Below are positions 44,657 through 53,474 of a stretch of 64,000 bases of DNA, one piece after another. The translations under genes were made by a program, and so were the position numbers. The notes under the pieces are model-generated. The model worked only from the letters and a program-made list of their open reading frames with translations. It searched no databases and was not told the origin of the DNA. The stretch comes from Iamia sp038233075 (GTDB taxonomy: Bacteria > Actinomycetota > Acidimicrobiia > Acidimicrobiales > Iamiaceae), in NCBI GenBank assembly GCA_038233075.1, contig JBBSMQ010000004.1, positions 1-64,000 on the forward strand, written 5' to 3'. Numbering within the stretch: the stretch's first letter is position 1; each line of letters begins with the position of its first letter.

Positions 44657-45313
44657 GTGATCGAGATCCCCCCGGCCTCCGAACCGCTGCCTGACGATGT
44701 GCTCGTGCGACGGATGGAGCTCCCGGCGAAGCCCGACGTCGGCGAGGTGCGATCGAGGCGACTGCTGCTGCGGGCCTACACGGCCGCCGACTCGGGAGAG
44801 CTGTTCGCCATCTCCGATGGCTCGCCCGTCGCTCGCATGGGCCGACCCGTCGGTGCCTACGACCCCGACGCCCTGGTCTGGCGCTACATGCACGCCGGCC
44901 CGTTCGAGTCCTCGGCCGAGCTCGACGCGTTCCACTCCGCCGTCGGCGACGCGCCCGACGCCCGATCGCTGACCGTCGTCGACACCGGCACCGGTGCACT
45001 CCTGGGCTCGGTGTCGCTCATCGCCAACGCCCCCGCCCACCTCCGTGTCGAGATCGGGAACGTCTGGTACACCCCCGCGGTGCAGGGCCTCGGGGTCAAC
45101 CGGGAGACCACCAGGGCCCTCGTCGACGTGCTGTTCGAGCTCGGGTACCAGCGCATCGAGTGGAAGTGCAACTCTCGCAACCTCCGCTCCCGCCAGGCGG
45201 CCGAGGCCATGGGGTTCACCTACGAGGGCACCTTCGACGCCCACATGATCGTGAAGGGTCGGCGCCGCGACACCTCCTGGTACCGGATCGTCCTGGACGA
45301 TCCCCGTCGGTGA
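44657..45313 (+). CDS. GNAT-family acetyltransferase (RimJ/RimL-like)
   Basis: The 218-aa protein fits the RimJ/RimL class. It has an N-terminal strand RSRRLLLRAYTAADSGELF, the acetyl-CoA-binding VWYTPAVQGLGVNRETT and the C-terminal EWKCNSRNLRSRQAAEAMGF followed by a beta-bulge YEGTFDAHMIVKGR. Its substrate is unknown; relatives acetylate ribosomal protein N-termini or small molecules. The GTG start at 44657 follows GACCGA without a strong RBS. Confidence 0.88.
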   Translation: MIEIPPASEPLPDDVLVRRMELPAKPDVGEVRSRRLLLRAYTAADSGELFAISDGSPVARMGRPVGAYDPDALVWRYMHAGPFESSAELDAFHSAVGDAPDARSLTVVDTGTGALLGSVSLIANAPAHLRVEIGNVWYTPAVQGLGVNRETTRALVDVLFELGYQRIEWKCNSRNLRSRQAAEAMGFTYEGTFDAHMIVKGRRRDTSWYRIVLDDPRR

Positions 45314-45333
45314 CGCGCCCACCAGCACCATGA

Positions 45334-45438
45334 TGGTCTGCCGCCCTGGCCATCGAGCACGGCCTCACCGTGCACTCGGCGGACAGCGACTTCGCCCGCT
45401 TCACCGACGTGCGCTGGATCAACCCCCTCGCCGACTGA
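45334..45438 (+). pseudogene. VapC/PIN-domain toxin C-terminal fossil
   Basis: The frame reads SAALAIEHGLTVHSADSDFA, then RFTDVRWINPLAD and a TGA at 45436-45438, which is the last strand-helix-strand of PIN toxins: D-x-D-F (HSADSDFARF) carries the metal-binding Asp, and WINPL is the usual tail. An in-frame stop lies just upstream, and only about 34 residues survive. It is a dead remnant of a VapBC toxin-antitoxin unit, sitting directly after the GNAT gene. Confidence 0.75.
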
Positions 45439-45660
45439 TGGCGCGTGGAGAGCACTAGCGGCTCCCTCGATGCGCCACCGGTCCACCCCTGGGCGGGCAG
45501 AGCCTCCTGTCGTCGCCGGACCTGGCACCGGCCCGTCGAGTGCTCGGCTTCAGATCCGGACCGCCCACCCGATGATCGCGAGGTGAAAGAGGCGACCATG
45601 GGAGGGACGAGGTCACGGAGCGGTCCCGGCGCGACGCGGCTCCTTCCGTCCCGGCTCCGG

Positions 45661-45832
45661 ACGCGCCACTTCACCGTCCGCTGGGACCTGATCGGCTGCG
45701 CGTTCGACAGCCTCAGCTGGTCGGCACCGATGGGCCGAGATCACACCCGCCGACGCCCGCCTGGTGCGCCCGGCCGAGGACGGCCGCCGATGGCACCGGT
45801 GCCTGCGCTGTGGCGGGGCGGTCCGCTCCTGA
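45661..45832 (+). pseudogene. frameshifted small-protein or DUF2127-like N-terminal remnant
   Basis: Three frames have to be read in turn. Frame 1 gives RHFTVRWDLIGCAF, frame 2 gives RQPQLVGTD, and frame 3 gives ITPADARLVRPAEDGRRWHR followed by CLRCGGAVRS and TGA. Together they resemble the N-terminal zinc-like segment of actinobacterial DUF2127 proteins (RWHRCLRC). At least two indels separate the pieces, so no functional product is possible. The 100 or so bases between this and the GH65 gene hold nothing else I can support. Confidence 0.5.
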
Positions 45833-45953
45833 CACCGGCCCGAGCCGTAGGCCCGGCGCTCCGCCCTCTCCCCCGGGCTCGGTGGACCGGGGGACCCGCC
45901 GCGACGCGCGACGATGCAGTGATGCAGGCGACGTCGGCCCAGGGGGGCCACTA

Positions 45954-48428
45954 GTGGGCGGTGGGGGCGAGAGCGTCAACGACCCGGGGCTCATCTCGCG
46001 CACCGGCTGGGAGTTCACCTACGTCGGCGTCGAACCGGACGTCGAGGGACGACGGGAGGCCCTGTGCACGCTGGGCAACGGCTACATGGGCACCCGGGGT
46101 GCGGCCCCCGAGGTGGTCGCCGACGGCGTGCACTACCCGGGCACCTACGTCGCCGGCCTCTACAATCGCCTGACCACCGAGCTGGCCGGCAACCGCATCG
46201 ACCACGAGAGCCTGGTGAACCTGCCCAACTGGCTGCCCCTGTCCTTTCGAGCGGGGCCGGCCAGCACCGCCGAGGCCCGCCCCGCCCCCTGGTTCGGTTC
46301 CGGCCAGAACGAGGTCCTCGAGCTGCGCCAGACCCTCGACATGCACCGTGGCACCCTCCGTCGCCACCTCCGCGTGCGCGACGACGAGGGGCGCATCACG
46401 AGCATCGACGAGCGCCGCATCGTGTCCATGGACGATCCCCACATCGCCGCCATCGAGCAGGTCCTCACACCCGAGAACTGGTCGGGGCGCCTCGACGTCC
46501 GCTCCGAGCTCGACGGGAGGGTGTCCAACACCAACGTGGTCGAGGACCGGCTGCTCGCCAACGACCACCTGAGCCCGGTCGACATCGGCTGGAGCGAGGG
46601 CGGGGTGGACTGGCTGGAGGTCGACACCTCGTGGTCCCACATCCGCACCGCGGTGGCGGCGAGGACCCACCTGGAGGCCGAGGGACCGGTGCGCGTCCGG
46701 TTCCACTCCTCGGACCGGCCCGAGCTGGTCTCGCGCATCCTCTCCTGCGAGGCGGTCGAGGGACGGCCGGTCACCGTGGAGAAGGTGGTGGCCGTCTACA
46801 CCAGTCGCGACGCGGGGGTGGGCCGGCCCCTGGCGTCGGCGCGCGACGCCCTCGTGGGGGTGGGCACGTTCGACACGTTGCTGTTCATGCACGAGCTGGC
46901 GTGGAAGCACCTTTGGGAGCGGTGCGAGATCGACGTGGTGTCCGACAGCGGCGACGAGGAGGTCATCGCCGCGGTGCGCCTGCACGCCTTCCACGTCCTG
47001 CAGACCGCCGCCCCCCACGTGAAGGACATCGACGCCAGCCTCACCGCCCGGGGCCTCCACGGCGAGGGCTACCGGGGCCACATCTTCTGGGACGAGCTGT
47101 TCGTCTTCCCGTTCCTCAACTTCCGCTTCCCCGACATCACCCGGGCGCTGCTCCGCTACCGGGCTCGTCGGCTGCCCGCCGCCCGCCGCCAGGCGCGAGA
47201 GCTGGGCCAGCTCGGCGCCCGCTTCCCCTGGCAATCGGGCAGCGACGGGTCCGAGCAGACACCCACCCAGCTGTGGAACCCGCGGTCGGGGCGGTGGATG
47301 CCGGACAACTCCCGACGTCAGCACCACGTGGGCCTGGCGGTGGTCTGGAACGTGTGGCAGTACCAGCAGGCCTCGGGCGACTACCGCTTCATGCTGGAGT
47401 ACGGCACCGAGCTGCTGGTCGAGCAGGCCCGCTTCTGGACCGGGCTGGCCACCCACGATGAGAGCGACGGCCGCTACCACATCCGGGGCGTCATGGGTCC
47501 CGACGAGTACCACGACGGCTACCCCGGCGCCACCGGCGAGGGAGTGGACGACAACGCCTACACCAACATCCTCGTCAGCTGGCTGCTGCGGCGCGTCCTC
47601 GACGTCCGTCGGGGGTTCAAGGGCCACCAGGCCGAGGTCCAGCTGTGGGAGCGCCTCGGTGTCACCGAGGGGGAGGCCAGCCACTGGCAGGAGGTGTCCC
47701 GGCTGCTCACCGTGCCGTTCCACGACGGGGTCATCAGCCAGTTCGCAGGGTGGGACGCGCTCGAGGAGATCGACTGGGTCGACTACCGGTCCCGCTACGG
47801 CAACATCGGGCGCCTCGACCTGATCCTCGAGGCGGAGGGCGACACCACCAACCGCTACAAGCTGGCCAAGCAGGCCGACGTCCTCATGCTCTTCTACCTG
47901 ATGACGCCGGACGTGCTCTGCGACCAGCTCGAGGTCATGGGCTACGAGTGCGACGACGAGATGATGCGCCGGACCGTCGAGTACTACCTGAGCCGCACCG
48001 CCCACGGCTCGACCCTCAGCCGCATCGTCTACGCGTGGGTCACCGCCCGCATCGACCCGGATCACTCCTGGGCCCTGTTCCGTGAGGCACTGGCCGCCGA
48101 CATCGACGACACCCAGGGCGGCACCACGCCCGAGGGCATCCACCTGGGGGCCATGGCGGGCAGTCTCGACCTCCTGCAGCGCTGCTACAGCGGACTGGAG
48201 CTGCGCGACGACGAGGTGTGGTTCGACCCGCAGCTCCCACCGGCGATGGAGCACCTGGCCTTCGACCTGGTGCACCGCGACCGCACCCTGAGCGTGGAGG
48301 TGTCCCACGCTCTGCTGCGCGTCGAGGTGGAGCCCGGTGCCGATGCGCCGGTGCTCGTCGGCGTGGGCGGCAAGGTCGCGCCCCTGTGCGCGGGCGAGGT
48401 CCTCGAGGTGGCGCTCCAGCCCGGCTGA
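45954..48428 (+). CDS. glycoside hydrolase family 65 phosphorylase
   Basis: The 824-aa enzyme has the GH65 N-terminal beta-sandwich (LGNGYMGTRGAAPE), the (alpha/alpha)6 barrel with GRYHIRGVMGPDEYHDG, where the Glu is the catalytic acid, and the phosphate-binding segment around TAHGSTLSRIVYAW. It phosphorolyses an alpha-linked glucose disaccharide (maltose, trehalose, kojibiose or nigerose types) to beta-glucose-1-phosphate. PgmB at 43.86 kb converts that product, so the two form a small catabolic module. The GTG at 45954 is preceded by AGGGGGG; upstream in-frame sequence is not coding. Confidence 0.92.
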   Translation: MGGGGESVNDPGLISRTGWEFTYVGVEPDVEGRREALCTLGNGYMGTRGAAPEVVADGVHYPGTYVAGLYNRLTTELAGNRIDHESLVNLPNWLPLSFRAGPASTAEARPAPWFGSGQNEVLELRQTLDMHRGTLRRHLRVRDDEGRITSIDERRIVSMDDPHIAAIEQVLTPENWSGRLDVRSELDGRVSNTNVVEDRLLANDHLSPVDIGWSEGGVDWLEVDTSWSHIRTAVAARTHLEAEGPVRVRFHSSDRPELVSRILSCEAVEGRPVTVEKVVAVYTSRDAGVGRPLASARDALVGVGTFDTLLFMHELAWKHLWERCEIDVVSDSGDEEVIAAVRLHAFHVLQTAAPHVKDIDASLTARGLHGEGYRGHIFWDELFVFPFLNFRFPDITRALLRYRARRLPAARRQARELGQLGARFPWQSGSDGSEQTPTQLWNPRSGRWMPDNSRRQHHVGLAVVWNVWQYQQASGDYRFMLEYGTELLVEQARFWTGLATHDESDGRYHIRGVMGPDEYHDGYPGATGEGVDDNAYTNILVSWLLRRVLDVRRGFKGHQAEVQLWERLGVTEGEASHWQEVSRLLTVPFHDGVISQFAGWDALEEIDWVDYRSRYGNIGRLDLILEAEGDTTNRYKLAKQADVLMLFYLMTPDVLCDQLEVMGYECDDEMMRRTVEYYLSRTAHGSTLSRIVYAWVTARIDPDHSWALFREALAADIDDTQGGTTPEGIHLGAMAGSLDLLQRCYSGLELRDDEVWFDPQLPPAMEHLAFDLVHRDRTLSVEVSHALLRVEVEPGADAPVLVGVGGKVAPLCAGEVLEVALQPG

Positions 48429-48504
48429 CGACCTGCGCCCGGCGCACGGTGCCGGCGGTGCGACACCCTTGGCAGGGATCGACGATGGCCGTAAGGTCGC
48501 CGTC

Positions 48505-49720
48505 ATGTAAGACATCCGTCACAGCCGATCACGGCGCTTCTCGGTGATGGCCGCGGCGGCCGGAGTCACCCTGGTGCTCTCGGGCTGTGTGCCCGGCTGC
48601 GGGAATCCCAACGACTGCACCCAGCCCAGTTCGGGTCGGGGTTCGACTCCGACGGAGACGGTGTCCCCGATCAGACGGAAGGGTCCAGCGGGCGGGTCAC
48701 CATCACCCGCGGCGACGGCGTCGTCGTGTTGACCGGTCCAGGGTCGGGCGTGATCACCGCCTACCGCGTCGGCGACATCGACGACGACGGGCGCGACGAG
48801 TTCTACGCGACCACCCACGAGTCCTCGCCCGACGTCGAGACCACCCACCTGATCCCGGGGACCATCGCGCCGGGCACCTACGGCGTCGCCGACGCGGGCA
48901 TCTCCTTCGGCCCTGGGGGCTCCTCCTACGTCGGCACTCCGCTGGTGCTGCTCGAGGACGGCTCCGGACGGCTGCTCCGCATCCTGCCCACCCGCCCCGA
49001 CCCGGCCCGGACCGACGTCTACGACGGCGCCACCGTGCTGGCCCTGGGGCCGGGAGGCGATACCACGTCGCTGGAACCGGATCAGTCCTCGGTCGGCAAG
49101 GCCGTGGCCATCGCCGACCTGGGCAGTCCCACCGATGCCATCATCGCCCTCGACTTCTACGCCATCTTCGGCCCCGAGGAGGTCACCGTTCTCGACGAGG
49201 GCAGGCGACATCCGCCTCACCACCGCACCTGAGCCCTACACCTCGGAGTACTACGGGCCCGGACGGGCCACCGTCCTCGACGGCCCCGACGGCACCTTCG
49301 TCCGCCTGGCCAACGGCAACCGGAGCGAGGGCCACACCTACCTCTGGTCCCTCGACGCACCGTGCGAGCCCCTCGACGGGCCTGGCACGGTACCGCCGAG
49401 GTCACCCTGATCGACCGTCGAGGAGGTCGTCGTCTCAACCATCGGTCAGCTCCCGCTGCGTCGTCTGATGTCCGGCGGAGCCGTGGCTGCGGGTGTCGCC
49501 CTGGCGCGCTCCGGGCGCGGGGCCCAAGCGCCATCCACGGGCAAGATCCCCGGGCGGGCCCAGAGAGAGTGGTGCCGCGGCGCCTCCTCGACACCGACGG
49601 CGACGGGTGCATCGGGGAGAACATCCCCGAGGTCACCGATCGCGTCTTCGAGGCCATGGAGGCATGGCTGACCGCGATCGGCAACGACGACCGGGACATC
49701 GACCAGCGGACGACACGCCC
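48505..49720 (+). pseudogene. FG-GAP-like lipoprotein gene with several frame breaks
   Basis: A lipoprotein signal is clear: RHSRSRRFSVMAAAAGVTLV then LSGC, the lipobox. Its ATG at 48505 is followed at once by TAA, so initiation would have to use GTG 48544. One frame change near 48630 leads to FGSGFDSDGDGVPDQTEGSS and then GVITAYRVGDIDDDGRDEFY, an FG-GAP/VCBS-type repeat. A second near 49200 leads to GDIRLTTAPEPYTSEYYGPG, and a third near 49385 to WHGTAEVTLIDRRGG. Beyond 49430 the reading is uncertain, although LDTDGDGCIGENIPEV occurs near 49600. The ancestral protein was an exported calcium-binding-like beta-propeller. Confidence 0.7.
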
Positions 49721-49795
49721 GGCACGACCGGTCGGGCCGACTCGACCTGGACGCCACCTTCACCGGCTCACCCAACGGGCCGGCCGTCGTCTGTG

Positions 49796-50053
49796 TCAGT
49801 CGCCGGCGATGTCGTTGATCTGCTCGGCCAGGGCGGTGTCGTTCTCGGTCAGACCGTCCGCGTCGTGGGTGACCAGGTCGATGACCACGGTGTTCCACGA
49901 GTTCGACCAGTCGGGGTGGTGGTTCGCCTTCTCGGCGGCCAGGGCGACCCTGGTCATGAAAGCGAAGGCCTCGGAGAAGTCGTCGAAGGTGAGCTCTCGA
50001 TGGAGCTTGCCGTCGACCTCCTCCCAGCCGGGGGGTGGGGTCACATCAGCCAT
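49796..50053 (-). CDS. pterin-4a-carbinolamine dehydratase
   Basis: The 85-aa protein (start MADVTPPPGWEEVDG, ATG 50053) has the family length and fold. The active-site motif is EKANHHPDWSNSWNTV, with a conserved His-His-Pro. It dehydrates 4a-hydroxytetrahydrobiopterin in pterin recycling; in bacteria without aromatic hydroxylases it may have other roles. No phenylalanine hydroxylase is in the window. It follows sufC2 by 122 bases. Confidence 0.92.
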   Translation of the reverse strand: MADVTPPPGWEEVDGKLHRELTFDDFSEAFAFMTRVALAAEKANHHPDWSNSWNTVVIDLVTHDADGLTENDTALAEQINDIAGD

Positions 50054-50175
50054 GCACCCATCATGGGCCCTGGACCCGGCGATCCCACCTCGACCCACCG
50101 AGCTGGCGATCAGACCACACGCCTGGACAGCGGATGCGATCACCGGTGGGACAGGTGAGCGCGACCCGGTCCTGG

Positions 50176-51024
50176 TCAGCCGTCGGCGCCGAAGGGGCCG
50201 GGGCCGAAGGGGTCCTCGGGGACCGGTTCCTGATCGGCGAAGGAGTCCTCGCCGAACACATCGATCGTACGGGGCGCGCTCGGCGCCATCTCGTCCTCGG
50301 GACGGATCCAGGCCGTGTAGCCCTCGTCCTCCAGACGGTCGGCCAGCTCTGGCCCGCCGCTGTCGCGGATCTCGCCCCGGACCAGGATGTGGACCCGATC
50401 GGCCCGCAGCTCGGCCAGGACCCGCGTGTAGTGGGTGATGCAGAGGACGCCGAGGCCGGTCTCGGTGGCGGCCTCGACCCGCTGGGCGCAGGCGCGCAGG
50501 GCGTCGATGTCGAGGCCGGAGTCGAGCTCGTCGAGGATGGCGATGCGAGGGTCGAGCACGCCCAGCTGCAGCGTCTCGTTGCGCTTCTTCTCGCCACCGG
50601 ACAGGTCGACGTTCAGCGGCCGCTCCAGGAACCGCTCGTCGAAGCCGATGCGACCGGCCTCGTCGACCATGCGGGCCCGCATGTCGTCGGTGTCGCGCCC
50701 GGCGGCGGCGAAGGCGGCCGACAGCGAGTCGATGAGCGATACGCCCGGCACCTCGGTGGGGTACTGCATCACGAGGAACAGGCCGGCCTGGGCCCGCTCC
50801 CAGGTGGGGAGGGTGAGGACGTCGACCCCGTCAAGGGTCACGGTGCCGCCGGTGACCTCGTAGCCGGGGCGGCCCATGAGGACGTGGGAGAGAGTGGACT
50901 TGCCGGCCCCGTTGGGGCCCATCACCGCGTGCACCTCGCCCGAGCCCACCGTGAGGTCGATGCCCCGGAGGATCTCCGTGCCCCCCACCGAGGCTCGCAG
51001 CCCCTCGATCACCAGCTCGCTCAT
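50176..51024 (-). CDS. sufC: Fe-S assembly ATPase SufC (copy 2)
   Basis: The 282-aa ABC ATPase has Walker A GPNGAGKSTLSHVLMG, a Q-loop VMQYPTEVPG, signature LSGGEKKRNETLQL and Walker B AILDELDSGLD. It differs from the first SufC throughout and has a 25-residue acidic tail (EDSFADQEPVPEDPFGPG). It is downstream of sufD and the Rieske gene on the minus strand, so it is probably the partner of SufBD. ATG 51024. Confidence 0.92.
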   Translation of the reverse strand: MSELVIEGLRASVGGTEILRGIDLTVGSGEVHAVMGPNGAGKSTLSHVLMGRPGYEVTGGTVTLDGVDVLTLPTWERAQAGLFLVMQYPTEVPGVSLIDSLSAAFAAAGRDTDDMRARMVDEAGRIGFDERFLERPLNVDLSGGEKKRNETLQLGVLDPRIAILDELDSGLDIDALRACAQRVEAATETGLGVLCITHYTRVLAELRADRVHILVRGEIRDSGGPELADRLEDEGYTAWIRPEDEMAPSAPRTIDVFGEDSFADQEPVPEDPFGPGPFGADG

Positions 51025-51047
51025 GCCCGACCCCCGGCGACTTCCAT

Positions 51048-51170
51048 CGATCCCGTCGTCGCAGCGACCAGACACGACGCACCCGGGGCGCGAACGGTCG
51101 CCGGTTCGCCGATCCCGTCGTGGCAGACACCAGACACGACCCTCCCGGGGCGCGATCGGTCGCCGGTTCG
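51048..51170. repeat. two-copy 61-bp direct repeat between the Rieske and sufC2 genes
   Basis: Positions 51048-51108 and 51110-51170 are two copies of a 61-bp unit, adjoining with one base between, that differ at about seven positions. Both begin CGATCCCGTCGT and contain CCAGACACGAC and GGTCGCCGGTTCG. They fill most of the 169-base gap and contain no open frame. Tandem duplication, with later divergence, is the simplest origin. Confidence 0.9.
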
Positions 51171-51193
51171 GGTGCGGGTCATCCGGGCGCGGG

Positions 51194-51514
51194 TCACTGG
51201 CCGTCGACCTCCACGTAGACGTCGTCGCCCTCGACGCTCACCGGGTAGGTGGGGACGGGCTTGTTGGCCGGCAGCGAAGAAGGCTCGCCGGTCTCGAGGC
51301 TGAAGTTCGACCCGTGCTTCCAGCACTCGATCTCGAGGGTGTCACAGAGCACCTCGCCCTCCGACAGCGAGATGCGCTGGTGGCTGCAGATGTCGCCGAT
51401 GGCGTAGAGGTCGGCGCCGACGCGGACGACGGCCACAGGCCGGCCGCCGAGCACGACCCGGTGGGCGGCCCCGTCGGCCACCTCACCTGCCGCGCAGGCG
51501 CGATGGCGGGTCAT
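51194..51514 (-). CDS. Rieske [2Fe-2S] ferredoxin in the suf cluster
   Basis: The 106-aa protein carries the Rieske ligands C-x-H in DICSHQRISLS and C-x2-H in IECWKHGSNF, 16 residues apart. It resembles the ferredoxin component of non-haem iron dioxygenases, but no oxygenase is adjacent. Genes of this type sit between sufD and sufC in many actinobacteria, so it is probably a suf-associated electron carrier. The open frame upstream of ATG 51514 is a shadow of sufD. Confidence 0.9.
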   Translation of the reverse strand: MTRHRACAAGEVADGAAHRVVLGGRPVAVVRVGADLYAIGDICSHQRISLSEGEVLCDTLEIECWKHGSNFSLETGEPSSLPANKPVPTYPVSVEGDDVYVEVDGQ

Positions 51515-51641
51515 CGGCGCGCCCGCCCGGCGCCGATCGGCAGGTTCACCCGGTGCGAGACCGGATGCGAGAGGCGATGGTCGGCCCCGCTGGCACCATC
51601 GACGAAGGGCCCGTGCGGCCTGGTTGACACGGGGCGCGGCC

Positions 51642-52913
51642 TCATCGGGCCGGCACCAAGGCGTCGAGCCGGTCGAGGCGGGCCTCGATGGCCGCGTGGA
51701 CATCTCGGAGCACGGGAGCGGGGGCCGGCATCCGGGCCAGCACGTCGGCGAAGAACCCCGACACCACCAGACGCTCGGCCTCGTCGGGCGGCACCCCCCG
51801 GCTCTCGAGGTAGAAGCGCTGCTCGTCGTCGATGGGACCGACGGTCGAGGCGTGGCTGCAGTGCACGTCGTTGTTCTGGATCTCCAGGTTGGGCACCGAC
51901 TCGGCCCACGCCTCGTCGGACAGCTTGAGGTTGCGGTTGGTCTGGAAGGCGTTGGTGCCGCGGGCGTCGGGTCGGACGGTGATGAGACCGGTGTAGATCG
52001 AACGCGACCGGTCGCCGACGGCGCCCTTGAAGAGCAGGTCGGAGGTGGTGTCGGGGGCGACGTGGTCCTGGAAGGTTCGGAAGTCGAGCGTCTGGGTGCC
52101 CTCACCGAAGTAGGCCGCGACCAGGTCGCCCGAGGCGCCCCGGCCCTCGAGTCGGCAGTCGGTGCGGACCCGGGCGTAGGCGCCACCCAACGCCACCAGG
52201 GCCGAGGTCAGCGAGCCCTCCTGCCCCACCCGGGCGGCCTGGTTGGCGATCTGCCAGGTCGACGGTCCGTGCTGCTGGGCAGTGGTGTAGGAGAGCCGGG
52301 CCCGTGCCGCGACGTCGAGCTCGACCAGCGGCAGCACCAGCGCCTCGTGATCGGCCGAGCTCTGCCGCTCGACCACCGAGACCTGCGCCCCCTCGTCGAC
52401 CACCACGGCCACGCGCGGCGCGGACAGGCCGCCGGCGGTGACACCGAGGCACCGGATGAGGATCGGCGCCGCGACCGCGGCGCCGCGCCGGATGCGGATG
52501 GTGACCGGCGTGGGCGCCAGCGCGACGGACCACTCGGCCAGGCCGTCCTTGGCCTCGCCCATGACGGTGCCCAGGGCGGGGTCGTCGCCGGTCTCGATGG
52601 TGACGGCGTCGTCGTGCACCTCGACCGAGGTGGCCCAACCGTCGACCAGCGTGACCACGGCGGCCCACTCCGCCTCGGGGACGGGCTCGGCCTCGTGGTC
52701 TGGAGCCCGGGTGACCGGCGTGAACCGCTCGAGGTCGAGCTCGTCGATCCGGCTGTAGCGCCACTCCTCGGCGTCGGGGCTGGGGAGCCCGGCGGCTTCC
52801 GCCCGCTCGGCCGCGGCGGCGCGCACGGCGGTGTCGCCGGGCAGCGCGTCCGTGGCGTCAGCGATGGGGCTCAGGGGATCCTCCGGTCCTCGTCGGGCCC
52901 GAAAGTGGGCCAA
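51642..52913 (-). CDS. sufD: Fe-S cluster scaffold subunit SufD
   Basis: The protein of about 420 aa has the SufB/SufD beta-helix: the N-terminal EEWRYSRIDELDLERF and the C-terminal ITVRPDARGTNAFQTNRNLK, then QNNDVHCSHASTVGPIDDEQ with the conserved Cys-His pair. It forms SufBCD with SufB and SufC. There is no ATG or GTG start; the frame begins with TTG at 52913, while a CTG at 52874 stands at ideal distance from GGAGGA. The choice is open, and the N-terminal 13 residues are the uncertain part. Confidence 0.9.
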   Translation of the reverse strand: MAHFRARRGPEDPLSPIADATDALPGDTAVRAAAAERAEAAGLPSPDAEEWRYSRIDELDLERFTPVTRAPDHEAEPVPEAEWAAVVTLVDGWATSVEVHDDAVTIETGDDPALGTVMGEAKDGLAEWSVALAPTPVTIRIRRGAAVAAPILIRCLGVTAGGLSAPRVAVVVDEGAQVSVVERQSSADHEALVLPLVELDVAARARLSYTTAQQHGPSTWQIANQAARVGQEGSLTSALVALGGAYARVRTDCRLEGRGASGDLVAAYFGEGTQTLDFRTFQDHVAPDTTSDLLFKGAVGDRSRSIYTGLITVRPDARGTNAFQTNRNLKLSDEAWAESVPNLEIQNNDVHCSHASTVGPIDDEQRFYLESRGVPPDEAERLVVSGFFADVLARMPAPAPVLRDVHAAIEARLDRLDALVPAR

Positions 52914-52948
52914 CGATCGAGGCTACCGGCCCGACCCGACCCGACCCC

Positions 52949-53067
52949 ACCCCTCCCGAGCTTCGTACGGACGTGTGCCGATGAGGGCAACATCCGTACG
53001 CGGTTGGCGACCCCTCCCGAACCTTGTACGGAAGTCTGCCGATGAGGGCAACATCCGTACGCGGTTG
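52949..53067. repeat. two-copy 58-bp direct repeat with internal hairpin, before sufD
   Basis: Units at 52949-53006 and 53010-53067 start ACCCCTCCCGA and end CGTACGCGGTTG. In the first copy, CGTACGGA pairs with TCCGTACG, and a smaller TGCC/GGCA stem lies inside; in the second copy the left arm has changed to TGTACGGA, so the hairpin is weaker by one pair. The pair occupies the leader region of sufD and could act as a regulatory RNA or DNA site. Confidence 0.88.
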
Positions 53068-53075
53068 CGGTGGCG

Positions 53076-53432
53076 TCAGCCCTTCTTGCGGCGGAGGAGG
53101 GCCCGGATGCGGCCCTTCTTGGCCGCCTTGGCCCGGTCGCGCTCGACGTCGGCCATCACGTCGGCCCCGACGGCGTTGACGATGTCCTCGGCCTCGTCGA
53201 GCAGGGCGGCGATGTCCTCGCCCCGCTCGTCCAGGCCCGGGGGCTCCTCTGGGGTGGCCGGTGTGATGAGGCTGCCGTGCGACCAGTTGACGTCGGCCAG
53301 CCGCCGCTGGAACGCCTGGCAATCGGCCGGGCAGCGCCACGGTGCCTCAGGGGCGAGGTCGAGGTCACACTTCCGCACGGTCTCACCGTTGCGGTAGGTC
53401 CGCGACTCGAAGAACTTGCAGTCCTGACGCAT
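53076..53432 (-). CDS. conserved four-cysteine protein of the suf cluster
   Basis: The 118-aa protein begins MRQDCKFFESRTYRNGETVR with a GGGAGGG RBS before the ATG at 53432. Four cysteines are spaced as C-x(18)-C-x(11)-C-x(3)-C (QDCKFF, RKCDLD, WRCPADCQAF), a possible metal-binding site, and the C-terminal half is a charged helix. I do not know a function. Its position between sufB and sufD suggests a role in Fe-S metabolism, by inference only. Confidence 0.75.
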   Translation of the reverse strand: MRQDCKFFESRTYRNGETVRKCDLDLAPEAPWRCPADCQAFQRRLADVNWSHGSLITPATPEEPPGLDERGEDIAALLDEAEDIVNAVGADVMADVERDRAKAAKKGRIRALLRRKKG

Positions 53433-53474
53433 GGGCACCCTCCCATTGTGCCAAGGACCGAGCGCTGAGGGACG

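Noticed and set aside
45951..48515. 854-aa minus-strand open frame opposite the GH65 gene
   Set aside because: Val/Gly/His-rich reverse complement of the phosphorylase; the GH65 motifs are on the plus strand.
51048..53067. Two-copy repeats considered as CRISPR
   Set aside because: Only two copies each, units of 58-61 bp almost directly adjoining, no spacers and no cas genes.
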